Shown: positions 29,346-39,252, numbered from the stretch's first letter. The stretch: DNA of 64,000 bases from Escherichia sp. E1V33 (GCF_004211955.1 NZ_RHJI01000017.1:1-64000), one strand, 5' to 3'. Numbers and translations are program-made. The notes: generated by a model from the letters alone, not told the origin.

Positions 29346-29897
29346 ATGACTAAGCAGCCCGAAGACTGGCTCGACGACGTTCCCGGTGATGACATCGAAG
29401 ACGAAGACGATGAAATTATCTGGGTCAGTAAAAGTGAAATTAAACGTGACGCCGAGGAGCTAAAACGCCTGGGCGCAGAAATTGTTGATCTGGGGAAAAA
29501 CGCGCTGGATAAGATCCCGTTAGATGCGGATCTGCGTGCGGCTATTGAGTTAGCCCAGCGTATTAAGATGGAAGGTCGCCGCCGTCAGTTGCAGCTCATT
29601 GGTAAGATGCTGCGCCAGCGCGACGTAGAACCTATTCGTCAGGCGCTGGATAAGCTGAAAAACCGCCACAACCAGCAGGTGGTGTTGTTCCATAAACTGG
29701 AAAACCTGCGCGATCGTCTGATCGATCAAGGTGATGACGCCATCGCTGAAGTATTGAACCTGTGGCCCGATGCCGATCGTCAGCAACTGCGTACTCTGAT
29801 CCGCAACGCGAAGAAAGAGAAAGAAGGGAATAAACCGCCGAAATCCGCGCGACAGATTTTCCAGTATCTGCGCGAGTTAGCGGAGAACGAAGGGTAA
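29346..29897 (+). CDS. darP: Ribosome biogenesis factor DarP (YjgA)
   Basis: A 183-residue highly charged helical DUF615 protein that associates with late 50S assembly particles. The acidic N-terminus ([14 protein letters not shown]) is followed by long charged helices. AAGGAG precedes the ATG. Length matches K-12 YjgA. Confidence 0.94.
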
Positions 29898-29924
29898 TTT
29901 GTTGTTGTTGATATGAGTATGGTT

Positions 29925-30062
29925 TGCCGGATGCGGTGCACCTCCAGGCCTGATAAGACGCATCAACGTCGCATCAGGCACTATGCTCAAATGCCGGATG
30001 CGGCGTGAACGCCTTATCCGGCCTACAAAAGCACATTGCCCCTGTAGGCCTGATAAAACGTC
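29925..30062. repeat. REP cluster between yjgA and mpl
   Basis: Four alternating units, including GCCTGATAAGACGCATCAAC and ATGCCGGATGCGGCGTGAAC; the outer ones are truncated. The cluster lies in the convergent yjgA-mpl gap. Confidence 0.85.
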
Positions 30063-30068
30063 TCAGGA

Positions 30069-31442
30069 TTACTGCGCGGCTTCCGCTTTCTTCGCCAGGC
30101 CATCCAGCAGTTTCTGATGAATACCACCAAAACCGCCGTTACTCATCACCAGAATATGGTCGCCTGGCTGGGCGGTTTTCACCACCATTTCTGCCAGCGC
30201 ATCAACATCTCCGCTCCAGTGCGCAGGCTGAATACATGCTTCCGCCACTTCTGCTACCTGCCACGGAATATGCGACGGTTGCAGCAGGAAGACTTCATCG
30301 GCACGACCTAATGACGGTGCCAAATCATCTTTGCAGACTCCCATCTTCATGGTGTTTGAACGCGGCTCAAGCACGGCAATAATACGCGCCGTACCGCCAA
30401 CTTTGCCGCGCAGCGCCGCCAGCGTTGCCAGAATTGCCGTTGGGTGATGGGCAAAATCGTCATACACCGTCACGCCGTTAGCTTCGCCACGCAGTTCCAG
30501 GCGGCGACGGGCATTGATAAACAAACCCAGCGCGTTAGCTGCATCAGCCGGTGCGATGCCAACATGACGGGCCGCAGCAATCGCCATCAGTCCGTTGTGC
30601 ATATTATGTTCGCCCACCAGCGACCATTTCACTTCGCCCACTTTTTCGCCATCCAGCAAGACTTCCCATTCGGAAGCGTCAGTGGTCAGCTTTTTCGCCT
30701 GCCAGTGACCTTGCTCGCCCACCAGCTCCTGCTCGCTCCAGCAGCCCATTGCCAGAGTTTGTTTCAGGTTGATGTCGTTTTCCGGCCAGATAATACGCCC
30801 CTGACCAGGGACAATACGCACCAGATGGTGGAATTGTTTCTGAATCGCTTTCAGGTCGTCGAAGATATCGGCGTGGTCGAACTCAAGGTTGTTGAGGATC
30901 AGTGTTCGCGGGCAGTAATGGACAAACTTAGAACGTTTGTCGAAGAAGGCACAGTCATACTCGTCTGCTTCGATAACAAAGAAGTCGCTTTCGCCCAGGC
31001 GCGCAGAAACGTCAAAGTTCCCCGGAACTCCACCGATCACAAAACCTGGTTTATAGCCGCACTGTTCCAGAATCCAGGTCGCCATGCCCGCCGTGGTGGT
31101 TTTGCCGTGTGTACCGGCAACGGCCAGCACCCAGCGGTCGCGCAGCACAAAATCATGCAACCACTGCGGACCTGACATATATGGAATGTTTTTTTCCAGT
31201 ACCGCTTCCACACACGGATTTCCACGGGTCATGGCATTGCCAATAATCACCAGATCCGGCTGAGGGTCGAGCTGGCTGGCATCGTAACCCTGAATCAGTT
31301 CAATGCCTTGCTTCTCAAGTAAGGTGCTCATCGGCGGATACACATTGGCGTCCGAACCCGTTACTTCATGGCCCAACTGGCGCGCCAGAATCGCCAGACC
31401 GCCCATAAACGTGCCACAAATTCCTAATATATGAATGCGCAT
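30069..31442 (-). CDS. mpl: UDP-MurNAc:L-Ala-gamma-D-Glu-meso-DAP ligase
   Basis: A 457-residue Mur-ligase family enzyme that recycles murein tripeptide by joining it to UDP-MurNAc. It has a Rossmann-like N-terminus (IHILGICGTFMGGLA), the ATP loop GTHGKTTTAGM (about residues 110-120) and a C-terminal ligase domain. Divergent from fbp. Confidence 0.97.
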   Translation of the reverse strand: MRIHILGICGTFMGGLAILARQLGHEVTGSDANVYPPMSTLLEKQGIELIQGYDASQLDPQPDLVIIGNAMTRGNPCVEAVLEKNIPYMSGPQWLHDFVLRDRWVLAVAGTHGKTTTAGMATWILEQCGYKPGFVIGGVPGNFDVSARLGESDFFVIEADEYDCAFFDKRSKFVHYCPRTLILNNLEFDHADIFDDLKAIQKQFHHLVRIVPGQGRIIWPENDINLKQTLAMGCWSEQELVGEQGHWQAKKLTTDASEWEVLLDGEKVGEVKWSLVGEHNMHNGLMAIAAARHVGIAPADAANALGLFINARRRLELRGEANGVTVYDDFAHHPTAILATLAALRGKVGGTARIIAVLEPRSNTMKMGVCKDDLAPSLGRADEVFLLQPSHIPWQVAEVAEACIQPAHWSGDVDALAEMVVKTAQPGDHILVMSNGGFGGIHQKLLDGLAKKAEAAQ

Positions 31443-31617
31443 ACGTCACTATCCTTTTTTAATCTGCCGTTCATTTTACGCATATGTCGGGCAACAGAGA
31501 AACGCATTTCAGGATAATCCGTAATTTGCTGGCGCGATTCACCTGAGCGCAACATTGAGATTATTTGTTAAGATTGTTGCGGTCGCTTTACTCCATAAAC
31601 ATTGCAGGGAAAGTTTT

Positions 31618-32616
31618 ATGAAAACGTTAGGTGAATTTATTGTCGAAAAGCAGCACGAGTTTTCTCATGCTACCGGTGAGCTCACTGCTTTGCTGTCGGC
31701 AATAAAACTGGGCGCCAAGATTATCCATCGCGATATCAACAAAGCTGGACTGGTTGATATCCTGGGTGCCAGCGGTGCTGAGAACGTGCAGGGCGAGGTT
31801 CAACAAAAACTCGACTTGTTCGCTAATGAAAAACTGAAAGCCGCACTGAAAGCGCGCGATATCGTTGCGGGCATTGCATCCGAAGAAGAAGATGAGATTG
31901 TCGTTTTTGAAGGCTGTGAACACGCAAAATACGTTGTGCTGATGGATCCACTGGATGGCTCGTCCAACATCGATGTTAACGTCTCTGTCGGTACCATTTT
32001 CTCCATTTACCGCCGCGTTACACCGGTCGGCACGCCGGTAACGGAAGAAGATTTCCTCCAGCCTGGTAACAAACAGGTTGCTGCAGGTTACGTGGTATAC
32101 GGCTCCTCTACCATGCTGGTTTACACCACGGGATGCGGTGTTCACGCCTTTACTTACGATCCTTCGCTCGGCGTTTTCTGCCTGTGCCAGGAACGGATGC
32201 GCTTCCCGGAGAAAGGAAAAACCTACTCCATCAACGAAGGGAACTACATTAAGTTTCCGAACGGGGTGAAGAAGTACATTAAATTCTGCCAGGAAGAAGA
32301 TAAGTCAACCAACCGTCCGTATACCTCACGTTATATCGGTTCACTGGTCGCGGATTTCCACCGTAATCTGCTGAAAGGCGGTATTTATCTCTACCCAAGC
32401 ACCGCCAGCCACCCGGACGGTAAACTGCGTTTACTGTATGAGTGCAACCCGATGGCATTCCTGGCGGAACAAGCGGGCGGTAAAGCGAGCGATGGCAAAG
32501 AGCGTATTCTGGATATCATCCCGGAAACCCTGCACCAGCGCCGTTCGTTCTTCGTCGGCAACGACCATATGGTTGAAGATGTCGAACGCTTTATCCGTGA
32601 GTTCCCGGACGCGTAA
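31618..32616 (+). CDS. fbp: Fructose-1,6-bisphosphatase class 1
   Basis: A 332-residue gluconeogenic phosphatase with the metal-binding motif [10 protein letters not shown] (about residues 110-119). It is inhibited by AMP and activated by PEP/citrate in E. coli. The ATG at [12 protein letters not shown], preceded by AGGGAAAG, gives the known length. Confidence 0.98.
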
Positions 32617-32623
32617 ATGAGTA

Positions 32624-32647
32624 AACGCCGGAGCAGTCCGGCGTTTT
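32624..32647 (+). terminator. fbp terminator
   Basis: AACGCCGGA and TCCGGCGTT form a 9-bp stem followed by Ts, eight bases after the fbp stop. It also faces the convergent DUF2569 gene. Confidence 0.85.
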
Positions 32648-32653
32648 CAAGCC

Positions 32654-33169
32654 TCAATTAACAAAGGTTAATTTGACGCGTTTAGATACGCAAAAATAGG
32701 GGATCCAGATTGTAAGCTGGATGATACTTTTCAGAAGCTCCACTGCATCTGTCAATTCAAACGAGGCATTAAGAAAGTGCATTGTTCCCCAAATATCAGC
32801 CACAATGAATGCAAATAGTGACAGAAGAAGGGCGATATAATACTGTGGAAGCTGACGTTTCTTGTTAAAAAACAAATAAGTAGTATAAATCACCAGCAGA
32901 AGCAAAACGGCATATACGGCGGTTTCCAGAAAAAGCGCTGTCCTGAGCGGTTCTTCATAAATTACGTGAGTAAGCCCCCAAGTATGTATAACTGAATACG
33001 CATTCACAAGAATACCAAGCACTAAACCAATTGCCGGCAAAAATAGCCAACCGCCAATTCCCGTAAGCTTTTTATCAGCACAGCCTTTACAATAATCGTC
33101 AGGTGGTAAAACAGCCACTCCACAACTTTTACATGTTGTACTTAAATCCTCGCCTTCCTTTGCCCACAT
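32654..33169 (-). CDS. DUF2569-type membrane protein with N-terminal zinc ribbon
   Basis: A 171-residue protein. Residues 13-30 carry CKSCG...CKGC, a zinc-ribbon-like CX2C pair, followed by GGWLFLPAIGLV, the opening of DUF2569 membrane domains. Four hydrophobic segments follow. The function is unknown. The start at MWAKEGEDLS is supported by AAGGAT at 8 nt. It begins 26 bp after the yjfF stop on the same strand, so it may be cotranscribed with the galactofuranose transporter. I do not recall a gene here in K-12, where yjfF is next to fbp. Confidence 0.8.
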   Translation of the reverse strand: MWAKEGEDLSTTCKSCGVAVLPPDDYCKGCADKKLTGIGGWLFLPAIGLVLGILVNAYSVIHTWGLTHVIYEEPLRTALFLETAVYAVLLLLVIYTTYLFFNKKRQLPQYYIALLLSLFAFIVADIWGTMHFLNASFELTDAVELLKSIIQLTIWIPYFCVSKRVKLTFVN

Positions 33170-33195
33170 AAAAATATCCTTGTATATCAGTAAAT

Positions 33196-34200
33196 TTACT
33201 CTTTTATTGTATTTTCCGGACTCACTCTTATTACTGGCGAACTCTGACGATTCTCCCACAGCACCGTTAACCCACGCTGTAATGCAATAAAAATGAATAA
33301 CAAAATGCCGATGGCGATTTTCGTCCACCATGAACTCAGCGTGCCGTCAAAGTTTATGTAAGTCTGAATGAGTCCCTGAATCGCCACGCCAAAAAGCGTT
33401 CCTAATACTGTCCCAACACCGCCGCTTAAAAGTGTACCGCCAATCACCACCGACGCGATAGCGTCCAGTTCCACACCTACGCCTGCCAGCGCGTATCCGG
33501 CCTGGGTGTAAATAGAGAAAACAATCCCCGCCAGTGTTGCCAGCCCGGTGGAGAGCATATAAATGCGAATAGTGGTGCTGCGAGTAGAAATTCCCATCAG
33601 GTTTGCCGACGTCGCGTTGCCACCAATGGCATATACCTGATTACCAAAACGGGTACGATGCGCGAGGAATATGCCGATAACTACCACCGCCAGCATCAGC
33701 AGCCCCATCGCACTTAAGCGACCGCCGCCGGGGATTCTCCACGCAAGGCTTGAGAGCGTGTCATAAATGGGATGGTTAATCGGGATCGATTCTTCCGAAA
33801 CGAGATAGCTAACGCCACGCAAAAAGAACATCCCTGCCAGGGTAATGATGAACGCGGGGATCTTCAGCGCGTCGATCAGAAGCCCCATAAATGCACCGAA
33901 GGTACATCCCATCACCATTACCAGCGGAAACGCCAGCAGCGGCGAGAGACCGAAATCGCCAATCACTTTTGCCAGAAACACGCCGGTAAAGGCGATCACC
34001 GAACCGACGGAGAGATCGATCCCACCGGAGAGGATCACAAAGGTCATGCCAACGGCGATGATCCCAAGAAAAGCGTTATCGGTCAGGATATTGCAGATCA
34101 CTCTTGTGGAAGCAAAACCGGGAAACTGCGTCAGGCAGTAGAGATAGCCCAGCACAAAGACGCCAATGGTGATCATCAGTGGCAAGTTACGTTTTATCAC
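33196..34200 (-). CDS. yjfF: Galactofuranose ABC transporter permease YjfF
   Basis: A 334-residue ribose-type ABC permease with 8-10 membrane helices and the motif SGGIDLSVGSVIAF near residue 60. It pairs with YtfT, ATPase YtfR and binding protein YtfQ to import galactofuranose. Its start overlaps the ytfT end by 14 nt. The last residues (RVSPENTIKE) look different from the K-12 tail I recall, next to the extra DUF2569 gene. Confidence 0.95.
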   Translation of the reverse strand: MIKRNLPLMITIGVFVLGYLYCLTQFPGFASTRVICNILTDNAFLGIIAVGMTFVILSGGIDLSVGSVIAFTGVFLAKVIGDFGLSPLLAFPLVMVMGCTFGAFMGLLIDALKIPAFIITLAGMFFLRGVSYLVSEESIPINHPIYDTLSSLAWRIPGGGRLSAMGLLMLAVVVIGIFLAHRTRFGNQVYAIGGNATSANLMGISTRSTTIRIYMLSTGLATLAGIVFSIYTQAGYALAGVGVELDAIASVVIGGTLLSGGVGTVLGTLFGVAIQGLIQTYINFDGTLSSWWTKIAIGILLFIFIALQRGLTVLWENRQSSPVIRVSPENTIKE

Positions 34201-35209
34201 GGCTACGCACTCCTTTAATCAGACTGATAAAGCGTTGCGACTGAACAATCAGCACACAAAGCACCACCACTGCTTTCACCACCTGATTCATCTCTGGCGG
34301 AAAACCTGAAAGCAAGATCCCAGTGTTCATTCCCTGAATAATCAGCGCCCCTACCACTGAGAGCAGCAGGTTAAAGCGCCCGCCCATCAGCGATCCACCA
34401 CCAATCACCACCGCGAGAATGGCATCCAGCTCCAGCCATAATCCGGCATTGTTGGCATCGGCACCGCGAATATCCGCTGCCACGATAATGCCCGCAATCG
34501 CCGCACATAGCCCGCTCAACACGTAGGTGAGCATAACGATGATTCGTGTGTTAACTCCGGCATTTTTTGCCGCCCGAATGTTGATACCAACAGCTTCGAT
34601 AAACATCCCCAGTGCCGTTTTGCGGGTCAACAGCCAGAAGAAGAGAAGCGTCAGCACCGCAATAATGACTGGCGTTGGCAGGAACAACAGCGATCCGCTG
34701 CCGAACCATGAGAGATCCGGCGAGTTAAACGTGACGATCTGCCCGGAGGTGATCAGTTGCGCCACGCCGCGCCCGGCAACCATCAGGATCAGAGTGGCGA
34801 CAAAAGGCTGAATTTTAAGGATCGCCACCAGAATGCCGTTCCACAATCCCGCCAGGATGCCGGTGCCCAGGGCGCTTAACAAAATAATCGGCAGGCTAAA
34901 TCCCGCGACCGTCATCGCAGCGGTAGTCGCTCCGGCGATAGCCATCACTGCCCCCACAGAGAGATCGATGCCGCCGGTGGCGATCACCAGCGTCATGCCA
35001 ATCGCCAGTAGCGCTACAGGGGCGGCGCGATTGAGAATATCAATGGGGCTACCGAACAGGCGGCCATCCTGAAGCACCACCTGCCAGAAATGCGGGGCCA
35101 CCAGGCTGTCGATTACTAGCACCAGTAACAGTGCCACCACCTGCGGCATCCCCGTCGGCCAGCGAAAGCGCTTTTTCGGCGGTGCGGTGTCCGGGAGAGA
35201 TTGAGGCAT
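34187..35209 (-). CDS. ytfT: Galactofuranose ABC transporter permease YtfT
   Basis: A 340-residue inner-membrane permease with the family motif TGGIDLSVGAVMAIAG near residue 78 and a second VVIGGGSLMGG block. The start MPQSLPDTAP is chosen because AAGGAGA lies 8 nt upstream and the length fits the family. It follows ytfR by 13 bp. Confidence 0.95.
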   Translation of the reverse strand: MPQSLPDTAPPKKRFRWPTGMPQVVALLLVLVIDSLVAPHFWQVVLQDGRLFGSPIDILNRAAPVALLAIGMTLVIATGGIDLSVGAVMAIAGATTAAMTVAGFSLPIILLSALGTGILAGLWNGILVAILKIQPFVATLILMVAGRGVAQLITSGQIVTFNSPDLSWFGSGSLLFLPTPVIIAVLTLLFFWLLTRKTALGMFIEAVGINIRAAKNAGVNTRIIVMLTYVLSGLCAAIAGIIVAADIRGADANNAGLWLELDAILAVVIGGGSLMGGRFNLLLSVVGALIIQGMNTGILLSGFPPEMNQVVKAVVVLCVLIVQSQRFISLIKGVRSRDKT

Positions 35210-35222
35210 CACACTGTTCTCC

Positions 35223-36725
35223 TTACGCCGCAATGGCGTTCATGATCGCCGGAACGGAAAGCTCTGCCAGCGGGATCTCCGCCACCTGTTTGCGATCGCG
35301 CATGATAATCACCCGATCGGCATAACCCACCAGTTCTTCCAGTTCGGAAGAGATCACCAGCAGTGCCAGACCATCGGCGCATAGCGTTTCAATCAGGCGG
35401 ATGATCTCGGCGTGGGCACCAACGTCAATTCCGCGCGTTGGCTCGTCGAGGATCAGAAATTGCGGACGAGTGAGCAACCAGCGTGAGAGCAACACTTTTT
35501 GCTGATTACCGCCGGAGAGAAACTCAATCGGTTGTTCGGTGGAAGGAGTGCGAATGCCAAGCTGGCGGATAAAGCGTTCGGCAATTTCTTGCTGTTCCTT
35601 ACGGGAAATCGGCCGTAGCCAGCCGCGCTGGGCCTGGAGAGCAAGGATGATGTTTTCCCGCACCGAAGCGGCGGCAATGATACCGTCGGTTTTCCTGTCT
35701 TCCGGGCAGAAGCCGATGCCAAGTACCGAAGCCTGATGTGGCGATCGTAGCGTTTGCGATTTGCCTTTGATCAGCGCCGTGCCGCTATCGGCAGGTTTGA
35801 TGCCGAAGATTACTTCGGCGGTTTCGGTACGTCCGGATCCCAGCAAGCCTGCCAGTCCGACGATCTCACCAGGACGTACTTCCAGATCAAACGGCGCGAT
35901 CGTTCCTTTCTTGCCGTAATCTTTAAACGCTGCAACGGGATTGTCACTCAGCAATGTTCGCCCGGCACGCTGTAGTGCATGGGTATCCAGCTCGCGCCCC
36001 AGCATCATTTTCACCAGTTCGATTTGTGGTAGCTCACGAGTTTCCCGACAGCCAACGAAACTGCCGTTGCGTAATACGGTGATCCGATCGCTTACCTGAT
36101 AAACCTGATCGAGAAAGTGAGTGACGAAGATCAAGCTGACACCGCGATCGCGAAGCTGGCGCATCAAGCCAAATAGCAACTCTACTTCCTGGGTATCGAG
36201 GCTGGCGGTGGGTTCATCGAGGATCAACACTTTGGCAGAGAGATCGATGGCTCGGCAAATAGCGACAATTTGCTGCATCGCGACTGAAAAGCGGTTAAGT
36301 GGTTCGCGTACGTCAAGGGAGAAACCGTAAGATGCCATCAGCGCGGTAGCGCGCTTTTCCATCTCTTTGCGCCGTAGCAGACCGAAACGCCTGGGTTCGC
36401 GGCCTATGAATAGATTATCAGCAACCGACATATTGGGTAGCAGGTTGACTTCCTGATAGACGGTTCCGATGCCGAGTTGTTGTGCATGGGCGGTGTTTTT
36501 TGGTGAGATGGTCTGGCCTTCCAGCCAGATGGTGCCGCGATCGGCGTGGTATACACCGGTTAATGCTTTGATTAGCGTCGATTTTCCCGCCCCGTTTTCA
36601 CCGAGCAGCGCCATGATTTCGCCACGGCGCAGGCTGAAATCAACGTTATCTAACGCTTTGACGCCGGGGAAAAATTTGCTTAATCCTTCGGTGCGGAGGA
36701 TTTCCTGGTGTTGGTCGGTCGTCAT
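35223..36725 (-). CDS. ytfR: Galactofuranose ABC transporter ATPase YtfR
   Basis: A 500-residue ATPase with two fused ABC domains, the sugar-importer pattern of RbsA/MglA. The first domain has Walker A GENGAGKST (about residues 42-50) and Walker B LILDEPTASLD. The second has the degenerate loop GLLGSGRTE and signature LSGGNQQKVLLSRWL. The start MTTDQHQEIL follows GGGGGAAACC. Confidence 0.96.
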   Translation of the reverse strand: MTTDQHQEILRTEGLSKFFPGVKALDNVDFSLRRGEIMALLGENGAGKSTLIKALTGVYHADRGTIWLEGQTISPKNTAHAQQLGIGTVYQEVNLLPNMSVADNLFIGREPRRFGLLRRKEMEKRATALMASYGFSLDVREPLNRFSVAMQQIVAICRAIDLSAKVLILDEPTASLDTQEVELLFGLMRQLRDRGVSLIFVTHFLDQVYQVSDRITVLRNGSFVGCRETRELPQIELVKMMLGRELDTHALQRAGRTLLSDNPVAAFKDYGKKGTIAPFDLEVRPGEIVGLAGLLGSGRTETAEVIFGIKPADSGTALIKGKSQTLRSPHQASVLGIGFCPEDRKTDGIIAAASVRENIILALQAQRGWLRPISRKEQQEIAERFIRQLGIRTPSTEQPIEFLSGGNQQKVLLSRWLLTRPQFLILDEPTRGIDVGAHAEIIRLIETLCADGLALLVISSELEELVGYADRVIIMRDRKQVAEIPLAELSVPAIMNAIAA

Positions 36726-36796
36726 GGTTTCCCCCTTAGCCACGCTCTAAAAGTCTGGGAATAGATCGTGCCTGATGTTAAGAGCTGCGCCGTTTG

Positions 36797-36838
36797 TCCC
36801 CCTCACCCTAACCCTCTCCCGAAGGGGCGAGGGGACAG
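36797..36838. repeat. boxC extragenic repeat, second copy
   Basis: CCCCTCACCCTAACCCTCTC followed by GAAGGGGCGAGGGGACA, a boxC element in the ytfR-ytfQ gap. Confidence 0.75.
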
Positions 36839-36870
36839 ATTGTGCACGGTGTTAAGTCCGGTGCTGTACA

Positions 36871-37003
36871 ACCGCCGGATGCGGCGTGAACGCCTTATCC
36901 GACACAGAGTATCGAACTCGTAGGCATGATAAGACGCGCCAGCGTCGCATCAGGCATCCATGCACCACTGCCGAATGCGGCGTAAACGCCTTATCTGGCC
37001 TAC
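36871..37003. repeat. REP cluster between ytfQ and ytfR
   Basis: Three REP units (GCCGGATGCGGCGTGAACGC, GTAGGCATGATAAGACGCG, GCCGAATGCGGCGTAAACGC). With the boxC copy they fill the 304-bp gap (36726-37029) between ytfQ and ytfR, where they may stabilise the upstream ytfQ message and give excess binding protein. Confidence 0.85.
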
Positions 37004-37029
37004 GAATCGGAATCAGACATTGGTATCCC

Positions 37030-37986
37030 TCAATACCCCATGTTTTTCTTCTTCTCTAACTCTTCTTTTGCGGTATCAGGCAGGTAAAGGGTGGACTTGG
37101 TCAGCGTCAGCTTTTCAGGCATGGTGCCGTCTTTTTTATATTTCTCCAGCGCGTCAAATGCCGGACCTGCCATGTTTGGCGTCAGTTCAACACTGGCGTT
37201 CGCTTCGCCATCAATCATCGCTTTGTAGATGTCCGGTACGCCGTCGATAGAGCCTGTCAGAATATCTTTGCCTGGTTTCAGGCCCGCTTCTTTAATTGCC
37301 TGAATCGCGCCAATTACCATGTCGTCGTTATGGGCGTATACCATGCAGATGTTTTTGCCGTTGTTTTCCGCTTTGATAAAGCTCTCCATCACTTCTTTGC
37401 CTTTACTACGGGTAAAGTCACCGGATTGTGAGCGGATAATTTTGATATTTGGCGCATTCTTAATGGCTTCGGCAAAGCCTTTCTTACGGTCAATGGCGAC
37501 GCTGGCCCCAACGGTGCCCTGTAACTCAACCACGTTACACGGTTTGCCATTGACCTCTTTGACCAGCCAGTCACCGATCAACTTGCCTTCGAGGATGTTG
37601 TCTGCTGTAACGGTGGTCATATAGAGAGATTTGTCTTTCACGTCGATGGAACGGTCAAGCAAAAAGACCGGAATTTCGGCTTCCTTTGCCTCTTTCAAAA
37701 CGGGTTCCCAACCGGTTGCAACCACCGGGGCGATAAAGATGGCATCTACCCCTTGCGCGACAAAGGAACGTACCGCTTTAATCTGGTTTTCCTGCTTTTG
37801 CTGACCATCGGCAATTTTCAGCGTGATACCGCGTTTTTCGGCCTCGCTTTTCGCCACATTAGTTTCTGCTGCGCGCCAGCCGGATTCGGAGCCGACCTGC
37901 GAAAATCCTACGGTTAAAGGAGCGGCCAACGCCATAGACGACATGGCTGCCGAGACTGCAGAGACTACAAGTAAGCGTTTCCACAT
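37030..37986 (-). CDS. ytfQ: Galactofuranose-binding periplasmic protein YtfQ
   Basis: A 318-residue binding protein with signal peptide MWKRLLVVSAVSAAMSSMALA and a ribose/galactose-binding-protein fold. It captures furanose-form galactose for YtfRT-YjfF. It is the first gene of the operon; a LacI-family type operator lies upstream. Confidence 0.96.
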   Translation of the reverse strand: MWKRLLVVSAVSAAMSSMALAAPLTVGFSQVGSESGWRAAETNVAKSEAEKRGITLKIADGQQKQENQIKAVRSFVAQGVDAIFIAPVVATGWEPVLKEAKEAEIPVFLLDRSIDVKDKSLYMTTVTADNILEGKLIGDWLVKEVNGKPCNVVELQGTVGASVAIDRKKGFAEAIKNAPNIKIIRSQSGDFTRSKGKEVMESFIKAENNGKNICMVYAHNDDMVIGAIQAIKEAGLKPGKDILTGSIDGVPDIYKAMIDGEANASVELTPNMAGPAFDALEKYKKDGTMPEKLTLTKSTLYLPDTAKEELEKKKNMGY

Positions 37987-38053
37987 AGGGTTGTCCTCGT
38001 CGGGGTGATTATTATTGGTGAAAAGATGTTCGCGAAAAAACTATAGACAATCG

Positions 38054-38130
38054 GTGATGTAACAGATTGCGTTACATCACACTTCAAAAAAGTAAATTCA
38101 TTGTTAATCACAAGTTTGTAATCGCTTTCA
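38054..38130. promoter_or_regulatory. Candidate operators upstream of ytfQ
   Basis: Two signals. TGTAATCGCTTTCA (38117-38130) fits the GalR/GalS-type consensus TGnAAnCGnTTnCA at every fixed base. A perfect inverted repeat GTGATGTAAC-N7-GTTACATCAC (38054-38080) lies nearer the gene. ytfQ starts at 37986 on the - strand, and ppa diverges on the other side. Confidence 0.65.
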
Positions 38131-38248
38131 TATCACTATGAAAAATGCGGCTACGGTTATGGATTTTCCAGCTCTGTGAACCGTCTTAAAACTGGCGAAA
38201 AAGGAAAATGAGGACGAAAACAAGCGAAGACATTCGGCGCGAGTTGGC

Positions 38249-38254
38249 TATAAT
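38249..38254 (+). promoter_or_regulatory. -10 box of the ppa promoter
   Basis: A perfect TATAAT lies 40 bp before the ppa ATG, with a TTGGC extension just upstream. The -35 is not clear. Confidence 0.6.
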
Positions 38255-38294
38255 ACTCGGCACTTGTTTGCCACATATTTTAAAGGAAACAGAC

Positions 38295-38825
38295 ATGAGC
38301 TTACTCAACGTTCCTGCGGGTAAAGATCTGCCGGAAGACATCTACGTTGTTATCGAAATCCCGGCTAACGCTGATCCGATCAAATACGAAATCGACAAAG
38401 AGAGCGGCGCACTGTTCGTTGACCGCTTCATGTCCACCGCGATGTTCTATCCGTGCAACTACGGCTACATCAACCACACCTTGTCTCTGGACGGTGACCC
38501 GGTTGACGTACTGGTCCCGACTCCGTACCCGCTGCAGCCGGGTTCTGTGATCCGTTGCCGTCCGGTTGGCGTTCTGAAAATGACCGACGAAGCCGGTGAA
38601 GATGCGAAACTGGTTGCTGTTCCGCACACCAAACTGAGCAAAGAATACGATCACATCAAAGACGTTAACGATCTGCCGGAGCTGCTGAAAGCTCAGATCG
38701 CTCACTTCTTCGAGCACTACAAAGACCTCGAAAAAGGCAAGTGGGTGAAAGTTGAAGGTTGGGAAAACGCAGAAGCCGCTAAAGATGAAATCGTTGCTTC
38801 CTTCGAGCGCGCAAAGAATAAATAA
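38295..38825 (+). CDS. ppa: Inorganic pyrophosphatase
   Basis: A 176-residue family I pyrophosphatase, essential for pulling biosynthetic reactions. The signature DGDPVDVLV (about residues 66-74) supplies the Mg2+-binding Asp residues. The start [13 protein letters not shown] follows AAAGGA. Confidence 0.98.
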   Translation: MSLLNVPAGKDLPEDIYVVIEIPANADPIKYEIDKESGALFVDRFMSTAMFYPCNYGYINHTLSLDGDPVDVLVPTPYPLQPGSVIRCRPVGVLKMTDEAGEDAKLVAVPHTKLSKEYDHIKDVNDLPELLKAQIAHFFEHYKDLEKGKWVKVEGWENAEAAKDEIVASFERAKNK

Positions 38826-38841
38826 GTTCTTCTAGCGCAAT

Positions 38842-38880
38842 AACCCTGAACGCCGGACTTCGGTTAGTAAGGGTTTTTTT
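38842..38880 (+). terminator. ppa terminator
   Basis: AACCCTGAACGCCGG pairs imperfectly with GGTTAGTAAGGGTT, followed by seven Ts. Confidence 0.8.
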
Positions 38881-38901
38881 ATGCCCGCAATATATAAACA
38901 T

Positions 38902-39252
38902 TTATTCCACCACCGCCTGCAAACGTAATAACGCTTCTTCCACCACCTCGTCCGCAGCCAGACCAATACGCTTTGCCTGGCGGGCGCGTAAATCCATCAT
39001 TCGCACCTGATTCACCAATACCACGCCATACACATCGCCTTCTTCGCAATGTAACGGAACGCTAAATCCGGCATAACGGGCAAAATTTCCGCCCTGAGTA
39101 ATGGGTGCCACCAACGTCATTCCCAGTTGATTAAAGGCTTGAACGGAGAGTACAAGCGCAGGTCGGCCAGCACCTTGCTGTTCATGGCCGCTTGCTGGAT
39201 CAAAGCCGACCAGCACAATGTCTCCCCGTTCAAATTCGCTTCGCTTTACCAT
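38902..39252 (-). CDS. chpB: MazF-family endoribonuclease toxin ChpB
   Basis: A 116-residue PemK/MazF toxin that cleaves mRNA. The N-terminal motif RGDIVLVGFDPASGHEQQGAGRP is split here as RGDIVLVGFDPAS and HEQQGAGRPALVL, the conserved substrate loop. Overlaps the end of chpS by 7 nt. No lesion is visible. Confidence 0.96.
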   Translation of the reverse strand: MVKRSEFERGDIVLVGFDPASGHEQQGAGRPALVLSVQAFNQLGMTLVAPITQGGNFARYAGFSVPLHCEEGDVYGVVLVNQVRMMDLRARQAKRIGLAADEVVEEALLRLQAVVE

